From Dichetophora obliterata (taxonomy: Eukaryota > Arthropoda > Insecta > Diptera > Sciomyzidae), in assembly GCA_963920525.1 (NCBI GenBank), contig OY986436.1, positions 89,968,470-90,032,469 of the forward strand: a DNA stretch of 64,000 nucleotides, read 5' to 3'. Position numbers and translations under genes: made by a program. The notes under the pieces are model-generated. The model was not told where the DNA came from, made no database searches, and saw nothing but the letters and a program-made list of their open reading frames with translations. Of this stretch, positions 24,447 to 35,127 are shown piece by piece; positions within the stretch are counted from its first letter, which is position 1; each line of letters starts with the position of its first letter.

Positions 24447-24756
24447 TTAATTGTTAGTATAATTTGCTGGAAGATTTCCACCGACATCCAGTCTTGCTTT
24501 GTCTATCTCGAATACTTGGCACTTTCCCTTTTCTAGGCCTTAGACAGAACATCAGTACCGATAATCACTCCGTAACGCATTACGTTATCTTTCACTGAGT
24601 GTTAACCGGTCGCGAATTCACTTGCACATATGATCTGCTCGTGCCTCACAACTGTTTTCCTTTTGGTGGTTAGAATGTTACGAATACCGTCTTCATTTAG
24701 ACCATTGATTATATAACGAATTAATGAGTCATCATTACACGCACGTCGTCCCAATG

Positions 24757-26252
24757 CTAACATACGATAATAATATTCGACATAGGTTTCACATTTTCAA
24801 ATTCGCGACCTAGCTGGTTTGATGTGAATATTTGCGGCCCTACAGCAATAAAAGCTGTAGAAAAGTCTTCCAAACTACAAAAGAAAGGGTGCGCATCAGC
24901 CCATACTTTGGCGGATCCTTTAACTTTCCCCAAAACTGCAAAAAATAGGACTCCATCGTCCCAACCATATGCCATCTTAAGCTGATCAACGCGTTCAAGA
25001 AATTGCGTTGATCTAACGTCCCCGTGACACTGATCGGATTCAGGCAAAACCGCCATATCACGCACGTTGTTCGTATATGTATTTGGCACAAAATTTTCAT
25101 TTGAACTAAAATGCCACTGTTCACTAAAATGTCATTACCTCTTTGCTGCGTAGAATTAGCTGCAATTTGCAACAGCATAAGTGTTTTGAAAATTATTCAC
25201 TTGAAAAGCGGCGGTGCACACTTGTGCATGTGTCCTAGAGCCCTGCGTAGGTGCACTTAAAACCAGCTAAAAAACATTTGTTCATTTCACACTACACAGC
25301 ACTGTCTTGCTTGCTGCAAAGAGATTATGTGTGTCATTGCAGCGAAGACGAACAAAACATAATAGCGCAATCAAAACAGATTATAGAGATTGTTGATCTA
25401 AAATATCGTTGTCAGAGATCTCACTGCAGTCAATGCAAGGAAAACTTGTTCACTGGCAATAGATGATTTGTATCAGTATAGCAAGAATTGTGCTCGGTCG
25501 CCAACAAGGAAAAAAAAAAACACCAACAACGACCAGAAAAAAAACCAAACACTGCGCCTGTGAACGATTCGGCGAATTACAACAATCATGAAATTCTCGT
25601 TGTTGTAGAAAATGGTCTAGTTAGGCGCTGACGATCGCTGTTTAAAATGATTCAAATGATCTATTGCCATATATTGCTTTGTATTTACATCTTACTTTAA
25701 ATGATAAAATTCCATTGCTTGTGGTGTTGACGAACAAAAACACGTCGCGCATGGATTGAGAAAGTACTTAACGGCTGCGGGACGGCAGCGTACACCAAAT
25801 GTATGCGGAGGGGCAGCGAGACGGCAGAGTTCAAGTCTGGATGTGTGTGCATCGACTGTGGAACAGCTGCATACACCGATTGCACTTAGGGCTCTGCTTG
25901 TGGATGTTGGCGTCAATGTGTTGCCGGCTAATGGTACTTCGTACTGATTATCACTTGAAGAATCTTGCATGACTTTGATTTTCTTGAACCGCACGATTAG
26001 TGCCTCCACTTTTCGCCGTAGAGCACCAATATCATCGCGCATTTCACCAACGTTACCAGTCACACTTTCCTCCACACATTTTTGCTCAAGAGCAACGGGC
26101 GCTCCGTTTTCCGACTGAAGTTCTTCAACGCTTACGCCTGCTTCGTGCAGATGCGCTACAATTTCAGATTTCGACCCGGATGTCTTTAAATTCATTCCAC
26201 TACACTTGGCTTTAAGCTGTACCAACGAAAACACATTTAAGTTCGGCATCAC
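24757..26252 (-). pseudogene. Gypsy B gag remnant with SAP-like N-terminus
   Basis: The frame at 26252-25692 begins within 15 bp of the end of the 5' LTR. It contains a SAP-like helix pair (LVQLKAKCSGMNLKTSGSK-x-EIVAHL), a coiled-coil-like segment, and then diverges into low-similarity sequence. The capsid part is at 25089-24757 (a LERVDQLKMAYGWDD segment with overlapping frames). The sequence between 25690 and 25090 is broken. Confidence 0.65.
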
Positions 26253-26703
26253 ACTTCTGATTTGTCATACCAATTTCTAAATAAATTATTAGACCAGAGT
26301 TAATTTTAAGTTATAAATTTATTGAGAATCTGTTCAAGATAACTTTAATTCAACCGTTTCTATTGAAACAACGTGATCGACTAAGAGCCCGACCAGAACC
26401 AATTTCGCCAGAAAATGCCGGAATAGAGCCCGAACAGTCGTTACCACCGCCGATCCTCTCTGGTCACCAAACACAGAGAACCCGTCCAGAATGAAAGCGA
26501 TTGCGACTGAAGATGCAGGGTTGGTATATAACAAAACTGTATTAACTGAATAAGTCGCACATGGTCGAATGACTGGCTGCAGAACACAACCTCTCGGTTA
26601 ATACGACCCGAGTCGAATGGATATTTTCTTAGTTTTAACTATGATCTGACGTTCCAGTTTTGTGTGTGTGTTTCATTCATGGGAACTCAAAGCAAAATAC
26701 AAG

Positions 26704-27119
26704 AGGGGTATTCACGATGTGGTGTATTTGGCCTTGTATTGTGTAATTTTGATAAATTCGATATTTGTAGTATATTTTGTAAAATTACTGTGCATGTTAA
26801 AAATACAACTCTGTGGCAAAAATACAACGATGAAACCCTATTGTATTCAAAATCTTTTCTACTCAGCATGGAGGAAGCTACCGACTACTCTGTGAGTTTA
26901 TTTAATAAAAATGAATATAATTTAGTGTTTCGTTTAAATTTTTGTATGATTTCCTTTAGTTAAATTATGATTGAAATTAATATTTCCAAACAACAGTACA
27001 AACAAAAATTAGCTGATTTTTAAAAAACCCATACTCTATAAAGGTTTTTCACAGCAAGATGCAAGTATTATAAATTTTGTAAAAATTTATCACAAATAAA
27101 CCACATCGTGAATACCCCT
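26704..27119. mobile_element. MITE with AGGGGTATTCACGATGTGGT inverted ends
   Basis: The left end AGGGGTATTCACGATGTGGT and the right end are a perfect 20-bp inverted repeat; similarity continues less well inward. The 416-bp interior has no clear coding signal. Flanks are AATACAAG and AATATAAT, so no exact target duplication is seen. Confidence 0.75.
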
Positions 27120-27452
27120 AATATAATTTGTACCATTCCCACAATGAAACGCAACCCTGATCCGACAACAGCCACCGCTCCAATTCTGGACGGGTTCTCA
27201 GCGAATTTCGCCGAGAGAGGACCGCCAGCCGTCAACCGATTTGGTTCTCTTCAGGCTCATAATCCTGTTTTACACTCTTACCTGTGTTGATGAAAGTCGC
27301 GGACATCAACGTGAGAGCTGAGGAAGTTCAAAATCGAATGACGAAGAATTGACGCCAAGTCTTGACGAGTGTAAAAGGGGCTAACTTATGTGTTAGAAAA
27401 CTAAACAAAAGAAGAATTCGAAAGGTTGACATTTATCCTGGCATTGCCAGAC

Positions 27453-27635
27453 CAGGATATAAGGATAGAGGTAGCTGCAGCGCTGACTGTGCTCTCTTTA
27501 CATACTGCCATGTCTGTCAAATTCATCTGTATGGCGAATGGAAACAAAAGAAAAGATATAAAAAGTTTTGCTTCGTTTTGACATATCCGGCAGTATGCTC
27601 TCATCTGGTGCATCTACCTGTATTCTTCTACCATG
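27453..27635. mobile_element. 183-bp hAT-like MITE
   Basis: Flanked by the perfect 8-bp direct repeat TGCCAGAC (27445-27452 and 27636-27643). The duplicated copy is confirmed by the uninterrupted left LTR of gypsy B, which has it once. The ends are CAGGATATAAGGATAGAGG and the inverse of CATGGTAGAAGAATACAGG, shared with the 1.4-kb element at 29272-30661. Confidence 0.85.
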
Positions 27636-27958
27636 TGCCAGACTATAAATATAAAGTTTACAAAATATAAAGTAATGCAATTATACGACATATGGGTGAC
27701 ACAATTTTTTAAAATTTTGCGTTCGCGTACTTTTTTGGATATTTTTCTATTTGAGAGAGAATTGTGCGTTACTCTCTTGCAAGTTGCTGCTGGATATTTT
27801 TCACTGGAGAAGTACGCGAACAGACCTATTCTCAAATTTCATTTTACTCTCTCAGCTTGAACTTTACTCGACAATGTGTATGGAAACGCACCTACTATTA
27901 AACATAATTATACTATTATACTAACATTATTGTATTCTTTATTCATATCTGGTTTTAG

Positions 27959-28874
27959 GAATGTTGCTTGCAAAAATTGGAGGCCCTGTTTACCGCATTG
28001 GTGTTGGTGGGGGTGCAGCAAGTTCAGTGGAAGTGCAAGGCTCTAATGATGCTGATTTGGACTTTAATGCAGTACAACGTGGTGATGCTGAAATGGAAAA
28101 CAAGCTAAATCGAGTTGTTAGAGCGTGCCTTGAGATGGGTGACAAAAATCCTATTTTGGCTATACACGATCAGGTATACTTCTGACTTTTATGATATCTA
28201 CAAATGATACTATTCTTGCACTTTATTAATATAGGGTGCTGGTGGCAATGGAAATGTGCTAAAAGAATTGGTTGAACCTGGTTTTGCTGGAGCTATCATT
28301 TTCTCAAAAGAATTCCAGTTGGGTGACCCAACAATAACTGCTCTCGAGTTGTGGGGCGCTGAATATCAAGAGAATAATGCAATTTTATGTAAACCTGAGG
28401 AACGCAAACTCTTGGAAAACATTTGTGCACGTGAACGTTGTCCGATTTGTTTTGTAGGCATTGTTACAGGCAATGGCCGTGTGACGCTAGTTGAAAGCCA
28501 TTTTAACGTTGAAATTGCAACTAAAGACGCATCTAAGCTAGGACCAATGCCTTTTGACCTCGAATTAAAACACGTTTTGGGTGAAATGCCTAAACGCGAA
28601 TATAAATTGGATCATATACCAAAAAAACTTTTACCAATCAATTTCGAGGACTCAATAAATTTTGCAGAATGTGTTGAACGTGTTCTGAGCTTAGTTGCAG
28701 TGGGAAGCAAGCGTTTCCTCACCAACAAAGTGGATCGTTGTGTTACTGGACTAATTGCACAACAACAATGCGTTGGACCACTACACACACCGCTTTCGGA
28801 TTTTGGCTTGGTTGCTATCTCGTATTTTGGAAAGGAAGGAATCGCTACATCTATTGGAACTCAGCCAACTAAAG
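27959..28874 (+). CDS. Pfas: Pfas exons D-E (end of first ATPase domain)
   Basis: Two exons (27959-28173 and 28235-28874) separated by a 61-bp intron, in phase with the preceding and following exons across the two giant introns. They encode the middle of the enzyme: GGPVYRIGVGGGAASS, an AIHDQGAGGNGNVLKEL glycine-rich segment and FQLGDPTITALELWGAEYQ in the first AIRS-type domain. A conserved RERCPICFVG segment and a KRFLTNKVDRCVTG...QQQCVGPLHTP segment then lead into the second domain. The 3' donor is GTATGA at 28875. No frame damage was seen. Confidence 0.96.
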
Positions 28875-29271
28875 GTATGATTTTTAAAATATATCATGCA
28901 TAACACTAGCCAACCATAATATTTTCTTGCCAAGAAATAATGAAAAATAAAAAATTACACAGGGGTAACACGGGGTTTTCACGAAACAGTACTGTTAAGA
29001 CAGTTGGAACACAATCACAAATTTTTACCCACACACACTCATTGTTGCTACTGGCTGCTACTACCCAGTGTGAAACACCATCCTTCTATAATGCCTTATA
29101 GCCTACTTTCTTTTCGTCCGCGAGGCATGCAAACGTCCCTTCCGAATCTTCATTACTTTTACAAAAGCATGGCCGCCGCTAGTAAGCTTCTTTCTGTAAA
29201 GTATTAATAAAGAGAGTATATATCAAGACGGCCAGAAACTCAAAGTGTGCTCTTGAGTATTATTTCAAAAC
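28875..29271. other. Start of the 25.4-kb Pfas intron
   Basis: No gene seen. Ends at the target duplication of the next element (29264-29271). Confidence 0.5.
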
Positions 29272-29653
29272 CATAGTAGAATAATATAGGTAGTCACACG
29301 GCTAATCGTGATCTCTTTGACAATACTACCAAAATTGTCAAAATCAGTTTTTTAAACTGTTTTGTGTTGTGTTTAAAAACTTGATTAAAAGTGAATTACT
29401 TATTTTTTTGAAACAAAATGAAGTGCATATTGGGGGTCGTCCATAAACTACGTTACTGATTTTCCGGTTTTTTTACCCCCTCCCCCTGCGTTACTTTTCG
29501 TAGTGCTTTTCAAAACCCCTTTCCCCATAAAGTAACGTGACATATGAAATTAATTCATTCGAATGATTATATATTTTGACTAGCTCTGACAATTTTCACT
29601 AGTATTAGTGACTAGTATGACTAGATACATTAAAGGAACAATTGGGAAAAAAA

Positions 29654-29905
29654 TCAATAATTAATATCATCTGTAAAAGCTATTCCATCTGCGATCCAAG
29701 ATTCGATGCTCTCAATCACTGGGATAGAAGAAGCTGGTAGCGCTGTTGAGGATTCTTCAAAATAGAATTTTTCATCGGATTCTATGTCGACCCATTCAGG
29801 TGAATCCTCATTTCTAACGCAAAGAAATTCACCTGGTCTTTGACAGAGTACCCTTAAGGCTGCACCCGAGCTGCACCAAGTTCTGTGTTTTTGTGTAAAT
29901 GCTTT
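29654..29905 (-). pseudogene. 3' terminal exon remnant, unrecognised protein
   Basis: An 83-codon open segment follows an acceptor-like TTTTCAG at 29906-29912. It encodes a C-terminus rich in acidic and Ser residues with RTWCSSGAALRVLCQRPGEF at its start. No upstream exon remains. It is probably part of a transposon protein, function unknown. Confidence 0.4.
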
Positions 29906-30100
29906 CTGAAAATTGATTTATTTAAATAGTATTTTTTATTCCGATTTATTGTAAACGATATAATACAAACTTATGGCAATTCATAGAAGTTTTAAAAACG
30001 AAATACAAGCCGCAGGTAGGACACGACCTTGAACCGATTTCTTCTTTCTGAGAAGGACAGTACATGTCATACGGTATCTCCTTTAATCAAGAACATTTAG

Positions 30101-30268
30101 GCCTTAACGTCAAAGCCTGTCGCAAAAGCAAAGACCCAAATTTTTCAGACGTGTGCTGAGATGGTGAAGGAATACCAAAAGGTTCCTGTGTCGAGGGAAA
30201 AGGTGGTGGAAGAAATCGTTGAAACAAAAGTTAACCATCAATTTAGACGCTCAAACATAAACATGTAA
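30101..30268 (+). pseudogene. C-terminal coding remnant, unrecognised protein
   Basis: A 55-codon open segment ends in TAA at 30266-30268, with a basic, helical-looking sequence (EMVKEYQKVPVSREKVVEEI). It has an in-frame stop upstream. It converges with the minus-strand remnant above inside the same TIR element. Confidence 0.35.
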
Positions 30269-30669
30269 GGTAAAAAATTTTTGAAATGATTGTGTTATTA
30301 ATTAGAGGTTTTTCGTCGATTTTTTAAATTTTTGGTAACGTTACAATATCTAAACACCTCCCCCCTACCGTTACTTATCGTAGTGCATTTCAAAACCCCT
30401 CCCCCCCCCCTAAATTGGTAACGTAGTTTATGGACGACTCCTTGTGCCAAAAACATTTGGGCTGAGTTTTCGTGTTCCAGCTGACGAGCCTAGAAGACAA
30501 CGATGGAACATGGGCAAAAGCAAAATAGTTTCAGCCATGACAGATTCTTTTTCATTTTTCCTTTCTCATCGGCTGAAGATTTTGTATGAGCCGTCAGTGG
30601 TCTTTTGACAGTAATGGTAGTTCGTTCTCAGCCGTGCGACTACCTCTATTTTTCTACCATGTTCAAAAC

Positions 30670-31246
30670 TACAAAGATTGGGTTCTGCCGGCGCGCTGCT
30701 AATGTTGTTCTGCCGACGTTCTTGCTGACTGTTACGGGCAGAGGTATTTTTTAAATTATGCCTGCACAAGCGAGCTGGGAATACGTTTGTTCTTTTGAAA
30801 AGGCTTTGGTCTTTTTCTTCTTATTAGAATTTCGATCGTTTTGAATATTTTATTAAAATTAGGAAACTGCAAACAAATTGTCAGCTTTGCTTACATATTT
30901 TTGTCCTACATTTCTAAAGGAAAGATTTCTGTGCAAAACCGAGCGGAAACAAGTTTTGTTCTTTTTACCTTTTTCTTCCTACTAGAATTGCGATCATTTG
31001 GTATATTTAAGGAATTATGAATGAAATGAAGCTGAACAAGATTTCCTTGAATTTACCAATTTGTCGATATTCTAATGTTTTGATTCTCAACTTTTTTGGC
31101 TGAGTTGTATTTACATTTTTTAATATATATATTGATCTTTCTATATCGATCATTTGGTACGTTGAAAGAAATATTGGTGAAATAAACCAAAATGCCTTTC
31201 TTTCAATTTACCAATATCGAGCATATTAATGTATTTTTTATTTATA
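30670..31246. other. Non-coding intron DNA
   Basis: No gene seen. Diverged duplicated segments occur around 30790-30850 and 30950-31010 (TTTTTCTTCYTAYTAGAATTKCGATC). Confidence 0.4.
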
Positions 31247-31611
31247 TCTATATATATAAAATAGGATGTGTGTATGTATGTAACGTATGGACTCCAAAAC
31301 GGCTGGGCCGATTTTGATGAAATTTTCAGGTAATGTTCATCTTGGTACGGTGGGTAACATAGGCTATATTTGGACCCGATAGGTGGCGCTGGGGTGGACT
31401 TATATCGAAAATTTGAATTTATGGACCAATTTAACTGAAATTCAGAATGTATGTTTGTTTGATCATAAGAAAATAATTTGTGTATAAATGGACACGGTAG
31501 GTGGCGCTGGGGTGGACTTATTTCGAAAATTCGATGGCGTGAAAAATATATAAATACTTTTAATTTTATTTTATAACGAGGGGAGTAGCGAAGCACACCG
31601 GGTTCAGCTAG
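31247..31611 (+). mobile_element. Non-autonomous Helitron, copy 1
   Basis: 365 bp, beginning TCTATATATATAAAATAGG and ending in a GC-rich segment (GCGAAGCACACCGGGTTC) then CTAG, inserted between A and T as Helitrons do. An internal GGTGGCGCTGGGGTGGACTT segment is present twice. A second copy of exactly 365 bp is at 51166-51530, nearly identical. The minus-strand open frames in both copies are fortuitous. Confidence 0.9.
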
Positions 31612-32166
31612 TTTATTTATAAAATACTACTCAACTATTAAATTTAAATTACAATTTCAGAAAATATTAAATTGTGATTCCAAGGTACATTAATTCAAAT
31701 TCATTTATATATAAATATATTTAATTTTTAAATTTTAAAAAAGTTCAAAGTTGCCAATATAATTGCACAGTTTTTTGTACCTGTAGTTGAAGAAATAGCT
31801 GAAGAGAATATTTCCACAACATTTCATAGAATTTTTTTATAATTTGGATTTTTTCGATTTGGTTTTTTAATCTGATAAAGCATGCGATATTTCAAATTAT
31901 CGGACAATTTTTTTTATATATACTCTCTTTGCTCAACGAGTGATCTGCTTAGTAAAAAATAAATATGTGTTTTATGATGAACTATATTTTTTTCGTTTTT
32001 AATGAAATATTTAAGTACTTCATTAATTTTTAAAATGTTCCTCTTAAACAAAAAAGGAACAAAAAAAGAGGAAATAAACAAATTTATCTCAGTTTCCTTT
32101 AATTTCATAAAATATAATGATTTTTAAAGTTTTTTTACTTAAATATATTATTAACAGTCCACCCTT

Positions 32167-32575
32167 AACAAGTGCGCGTGCGAGGTTTAACTGTCAAAAT
32201 CAGTATTCACATACATTTTGTATGAAGCCTACCGAAACACGCAGCGAACTACCGCAACATGAATCGAATTTTCATTTTTGACAGTGTGTGCGGATGTTAA
32301 GTTGGCTGCATAAAACCAAAGTATTAGAACAAAAAGCAATCAGTTGTTATAAATTAATTGATCTCAATTGCAAATGGAACTAAGTATTTGCAAAATTAAT
32401 AAATTTTTACACAGTACTAAATTTTTTTTAAGATTTTTAAACCATCTTAGTTCAACAACGAAAACTTTATTGAGCTGGTTCGATAGCAGAAGTTTTTTCC
32501 GCAGCTCACTTGTTTTGGTTAAGCGTAAAATAAAATTGCGTGCCGCTTGAGAACGCACCACAACGCGCACTTGTT
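32167..32575. mobile_element. MITE candidate with AACAAGTGCGCGT ends
   Basis: AACAAGTGCGCGTG at the left and CACAACGCGCACTTGTT at the right form an imperfect inverted repeat around a non-coding 409-bp interior. No target duplication was read. Confidence 0.5.
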
Positions 32576-33082
32576 CTGTAAGAAAAATACTTAATCTTAT
32601 TGATTTAATCCTTTCAATTTATTATGTGCGAAGTGTTTAACTAAAGTTTCGCATCAAATGAAAGCGAGCGATTCAATAAGCTTATCATTTTAAAATTCAC
32701 GAGCGATGAAAACTCAACATCTCTCATCAACACGACGCACAGTGGCTCCAATGACGAATCTAGCTGGACAAAACTCTAAAAATGATACGATTATCATAAA
32801 ATTCGGTATATATAGTAAACTAATCTCTTATTAATTTTATGCAAAGATGGGAGTGGTCATTCACCTATTACACCTAAGTGCCAGTCATATCTTAGGTACC
32901 TATTCAAAACATTATTTAATAAGTTTCACTATAATAAGTCACATTGCATTCAAAGAAATTAATAAATATTAATTATTATTATTTTTGTTTTAAAAATACA
33001 CATTTATTATGAAAAAAGGAGTAAGAACTAAAATGAAAAATCTTATGATATATATTTGTTTAATCGCCACCATCAAAATCGT

Positions 33083-33264
33083 CTAAACCATTATCGCAAT
33101 TTGCAGGTCTTGAAGAAGCTTCAATACTTCGAAAGGTATGTTTCTACTTTTTCTCTGTCGCTTTATCCGAAAACTGCTTACCACTGGGTCCGAAGAAATC
33201 AGTAGCATATGCATTAAATTGCTCATTGTAGCACTTCTACTAATTTTGCATGTGCTATGCGCTC
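33083..33264 (-). pseudogene. Ancestral transposase, C-terminal piece
   Basis: Reads HSTCKISRSATMSNLMHMLL and continues to a stop at 33083. Its first codons are continuous with the piece at 33992-34453 once the intervening 727-bp insertion and one 9-bp duplication are removed. I recall the block SRxAT-x2-(D/N)L-x3-LL-x-(S/T)SDP from uncharacterised arthropod transposon proteins. Confidence 0.7.
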
Positions 33265-33991
33265 CATGAAACAAAGATATACAGATAGCGTATTGCGCAT
33301 GTCCGCCATCTTTGTTGTGACCTAGTTCGAGCTTGTCAAAGTGGCTAAATAAAAACGGAGTCGCAATATATTTAAAGGGGATAATTTATTTATAGCGATG
33401 AAGAAATATTCGTCATTTTTTTATTGAAACTTGGTTTATTGAAATGAAATTAATAACATTATAAATGTATTTATAAATAAATTTAAGTAAACATATTTTT
33501 CAGTACTATTATTGAAAAGAAATGCATATATAATAGGGGTGTTTTCTCGCATTTGTTCCCCCACAAAAAATAGCTACGTTGCTTGATGTGTTTGACAGCA
33601 CTTTGATTGCTTGTTTGTTTTCATTTTGTTATGTTTTTCTCGTTTGTTGTTTCGTTTGTTGAAAAAAGTTGTAAATTAATATTTTGGCCCAAATTTAAAT
33701 CGTTATTCTAATCAAAAGCATCTAAAACTTTAGTACTAATTTTAATAACATTAAATATAATTGAAAATTATATTTTACACGTACTATAAGTACACAATAT
33801 TAGATATTAAACTAAATAAATGCAATCTTAAATGCTTGCAATTGTGCTGCTTGCGTTTAATTTTTGCTTTTTCACATTTTCTTTTGTATGTATTCACCAC
33901 ATGTTACAGCTGACAATCCCGAGTGACGTAGTGCGCAGAAGATTTCATTTCTTGCGCATGGAATAAGCTATCTCTATATCATTGTTTCATG
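33265..33991. mobile_element. 727-bp MULE-like TIR element
   Basis: Flanked by a perfect 9-bp duplication TATGCGCTC (33256-33264 and 33992-34000). The ends match imperfectly over about 40 bp, starting CATGAAACAAAGATATACAG and inverse CATGAAACAATGATATAGAG. A 9-bp duplication is typical of Mutator-like elements. No transposase inside. Confidence 0.8.
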
Positions 33992-34453
33992 TATGCGCTC
34001 TATATTTTCTATACAGCTTATTGCAGGCCTTTTGCGCCTCTTCTGAAAGCATTCCCACAGGAAGAACGGCTTCTTTAATTAGTTGCGCACCATTAATAAG
34101 CAACTTGTGCATACTTTGTATAATACCACTTATATTTTTTAACATAAAAGTTTGCTGCGTAAAAGCATTATTTTTCGAACATATCTATATTTATTTCATA
34201 TCCGCTCACAATGTTTTTGAAAATAACTGCGAGATGCGCTATAAGGTCCTCTTCTACACCAGTAATGTTGGAAGCTAAGGCGGGATTGTCAAAAAATGTT
34301 CGTGCCATCATTGGTCGAACCAAAGCCAGGTTTCAGTACGTCAACCAACAGTCCCATTTCACTTCGAATGCGATCTTGAATAAGCTTTTTTCTTTCGTCG
34401 TATTTAGTCTTATTTTCTTTTTTTACTTGCCAACATTTCAGCTCTAAGCGATA
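33992..34453 (-). pseudogene. Ancestral transposase, middle piece
   Basis: Contains GFGSTNDG, then a one-base frameshift near 34300, then FFDNPALASNITGVEEDLIA and a later LPVGMLSEEAQKACNK segment ending at the 9-bp duplication. GSTNDG and LSEEAQ blocks are, from memory, typical of a widespread but unnamed arthropod transposon protein family. The right end is cut by gypsy C at the target ATAT. Confidence 0.7.
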
Positions 34454-34454
34454 T

Positions 34455-34948
34455 TATTAGAGTTCCCGAATTAGAGTTCGAATTAGAGTTCCCTAACTTG
34501 TGACTTTAAGGCGAGTCACGCCACAATATTAGGCCACAAGGCCGCTCTTTAAAACCGAAAGAAAAACAATGGCAACAATGCCGTAAGTATGCTTAACTTC
34601 AATTCTTCCCTTTATTTAGCGAGCACATGCTTTTATAGGGGCTCGCGACCAAAGTTTTGAGTTTTTTACACAAATAGTTTTCTACAAAATATTGAGTTCT
34701 AAAGAAAATAACTTAAAGATATTGAGTGCTTACATTCTATTGGTTACATGAAATATTTTGGGGTGTCACATATTTTCCAAATGTAAGAAAAGCTTACTCA
34801 GTACTTTACACAGCTCAATTTTCGTATACAAATCTTAGTCATGCTTGCTGTGAAAGAATGTGTAACTCAAACAACAAATGTTGTAATAGAAAGAAAGAAT
34901 AACAATAACGGAAAATACTCTACACTAAGCATAGTGTGGTACACTACA
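34455..34948 (-). repeat. Gypsy C 3' LTR
   Basis: Matches the 5' LTR except at its outer end, where ATTAGAGTTC is present three times in tandem and replaces the expected TGTAAAAGATTGTCC terminus. Confidence 0.85.
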
Positions 34949-35127
34949 CCCTTACCCTTAAGATGGTAATAATTTTTGTTAAATTAAACAAATGAATATG
35001 GTTTAAGTGAACATAAATGATTTTCATTAAATCTACTGTTTTAGTATTTATCTTAATATGTATTAAAAATTAATATATTTATGATTATGTTTAGTGGATA
35101 ATAATTAAAATACAAATATTAATAATT

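Larger units (their letters stand above)
22162..27701 (-). mobile_element. Ty3/gypsy retrotransposon B, decayed, minus strand
   Basis: LTRs start TGTCATA(A/C)CAATT and end GGGTGACA on the plus strand: 22162-22367 on the left (3' LTR, 206 bp) and 26264-27701 on the right (5' LTR, interrupted). Gag, protease remnants, reverse transcriptase, RNase H and integrase lie between on the minus strand. The flanking tetranucleotides CAAG and CAAT differ by one base, an imperfect target duplication. Confidence 0.85.
26264..27701 (-). repeat. Gypsy B 5' LTR, interrupted by later insertions
   Basis: Pieces matching the 206-bp left LTR lie at 26264 to about 26340, about 27397-27452 and 27636-27701. Between them sit a larger foreign segment (about 26341-27396, with inverted TTCTGGACGGGTTCTC words and a MITE at 26704-27119) and a 183-bp hAT-like MITE (27453-27635). 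Confidence 0.8.
29433..30442. mobile_element. 1.0-kb TIR element, internally deleted derivative
   Basis: The ends share GTCGTCCATAAACTACGTTA in inverted orientation (near 29436 and 30418-30438), followed by subterminal C-rich stretches and TTACTTWTCGTAGTG. The interior retains the 3' ends of two convergent coding regions, suggesting deletion from a two-gene autonomous element. Similar tips are common in insects; the superfamily is uncertain. Confidence 0.7.
29272..30661. mobile_element. 1.4-kb hAT-like TIR element
   Basis: Flanked by a perfect 8-bp duplication TTCAAAAC (29264-29271 and 30662-30669). The ends are CATAGTAGAATAATATAGG and the inverse of CATGGTAGAAAAATAGAGG, continuing into TAGTC(A/G)CACGGCT. 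The 8-bp duplication and short tips fit hAT. It contains a complete second element (29433-30442), so its own length was about 380 bp. Confidence 0.85.

Noticed and set aside
31150..31596. 148-codon frame on the minus strand (also at 51102-51515)
   Set aside because: It is the antisense of the non-autonomous Helitron; conservation between copies is due to recent transposition.
33083..33264. An independent host gene
   Set aside because: Its sequence continues in frame with 33992-34453 once the 727-bp insertion is removed, so it is a transposase fragment.
34949..35127. An env gene in gypsy C
   Set aside because: Only about 180 bp separate the end of integrase from the 3' LTR, too short for an envelope gene, and no such frame is present.
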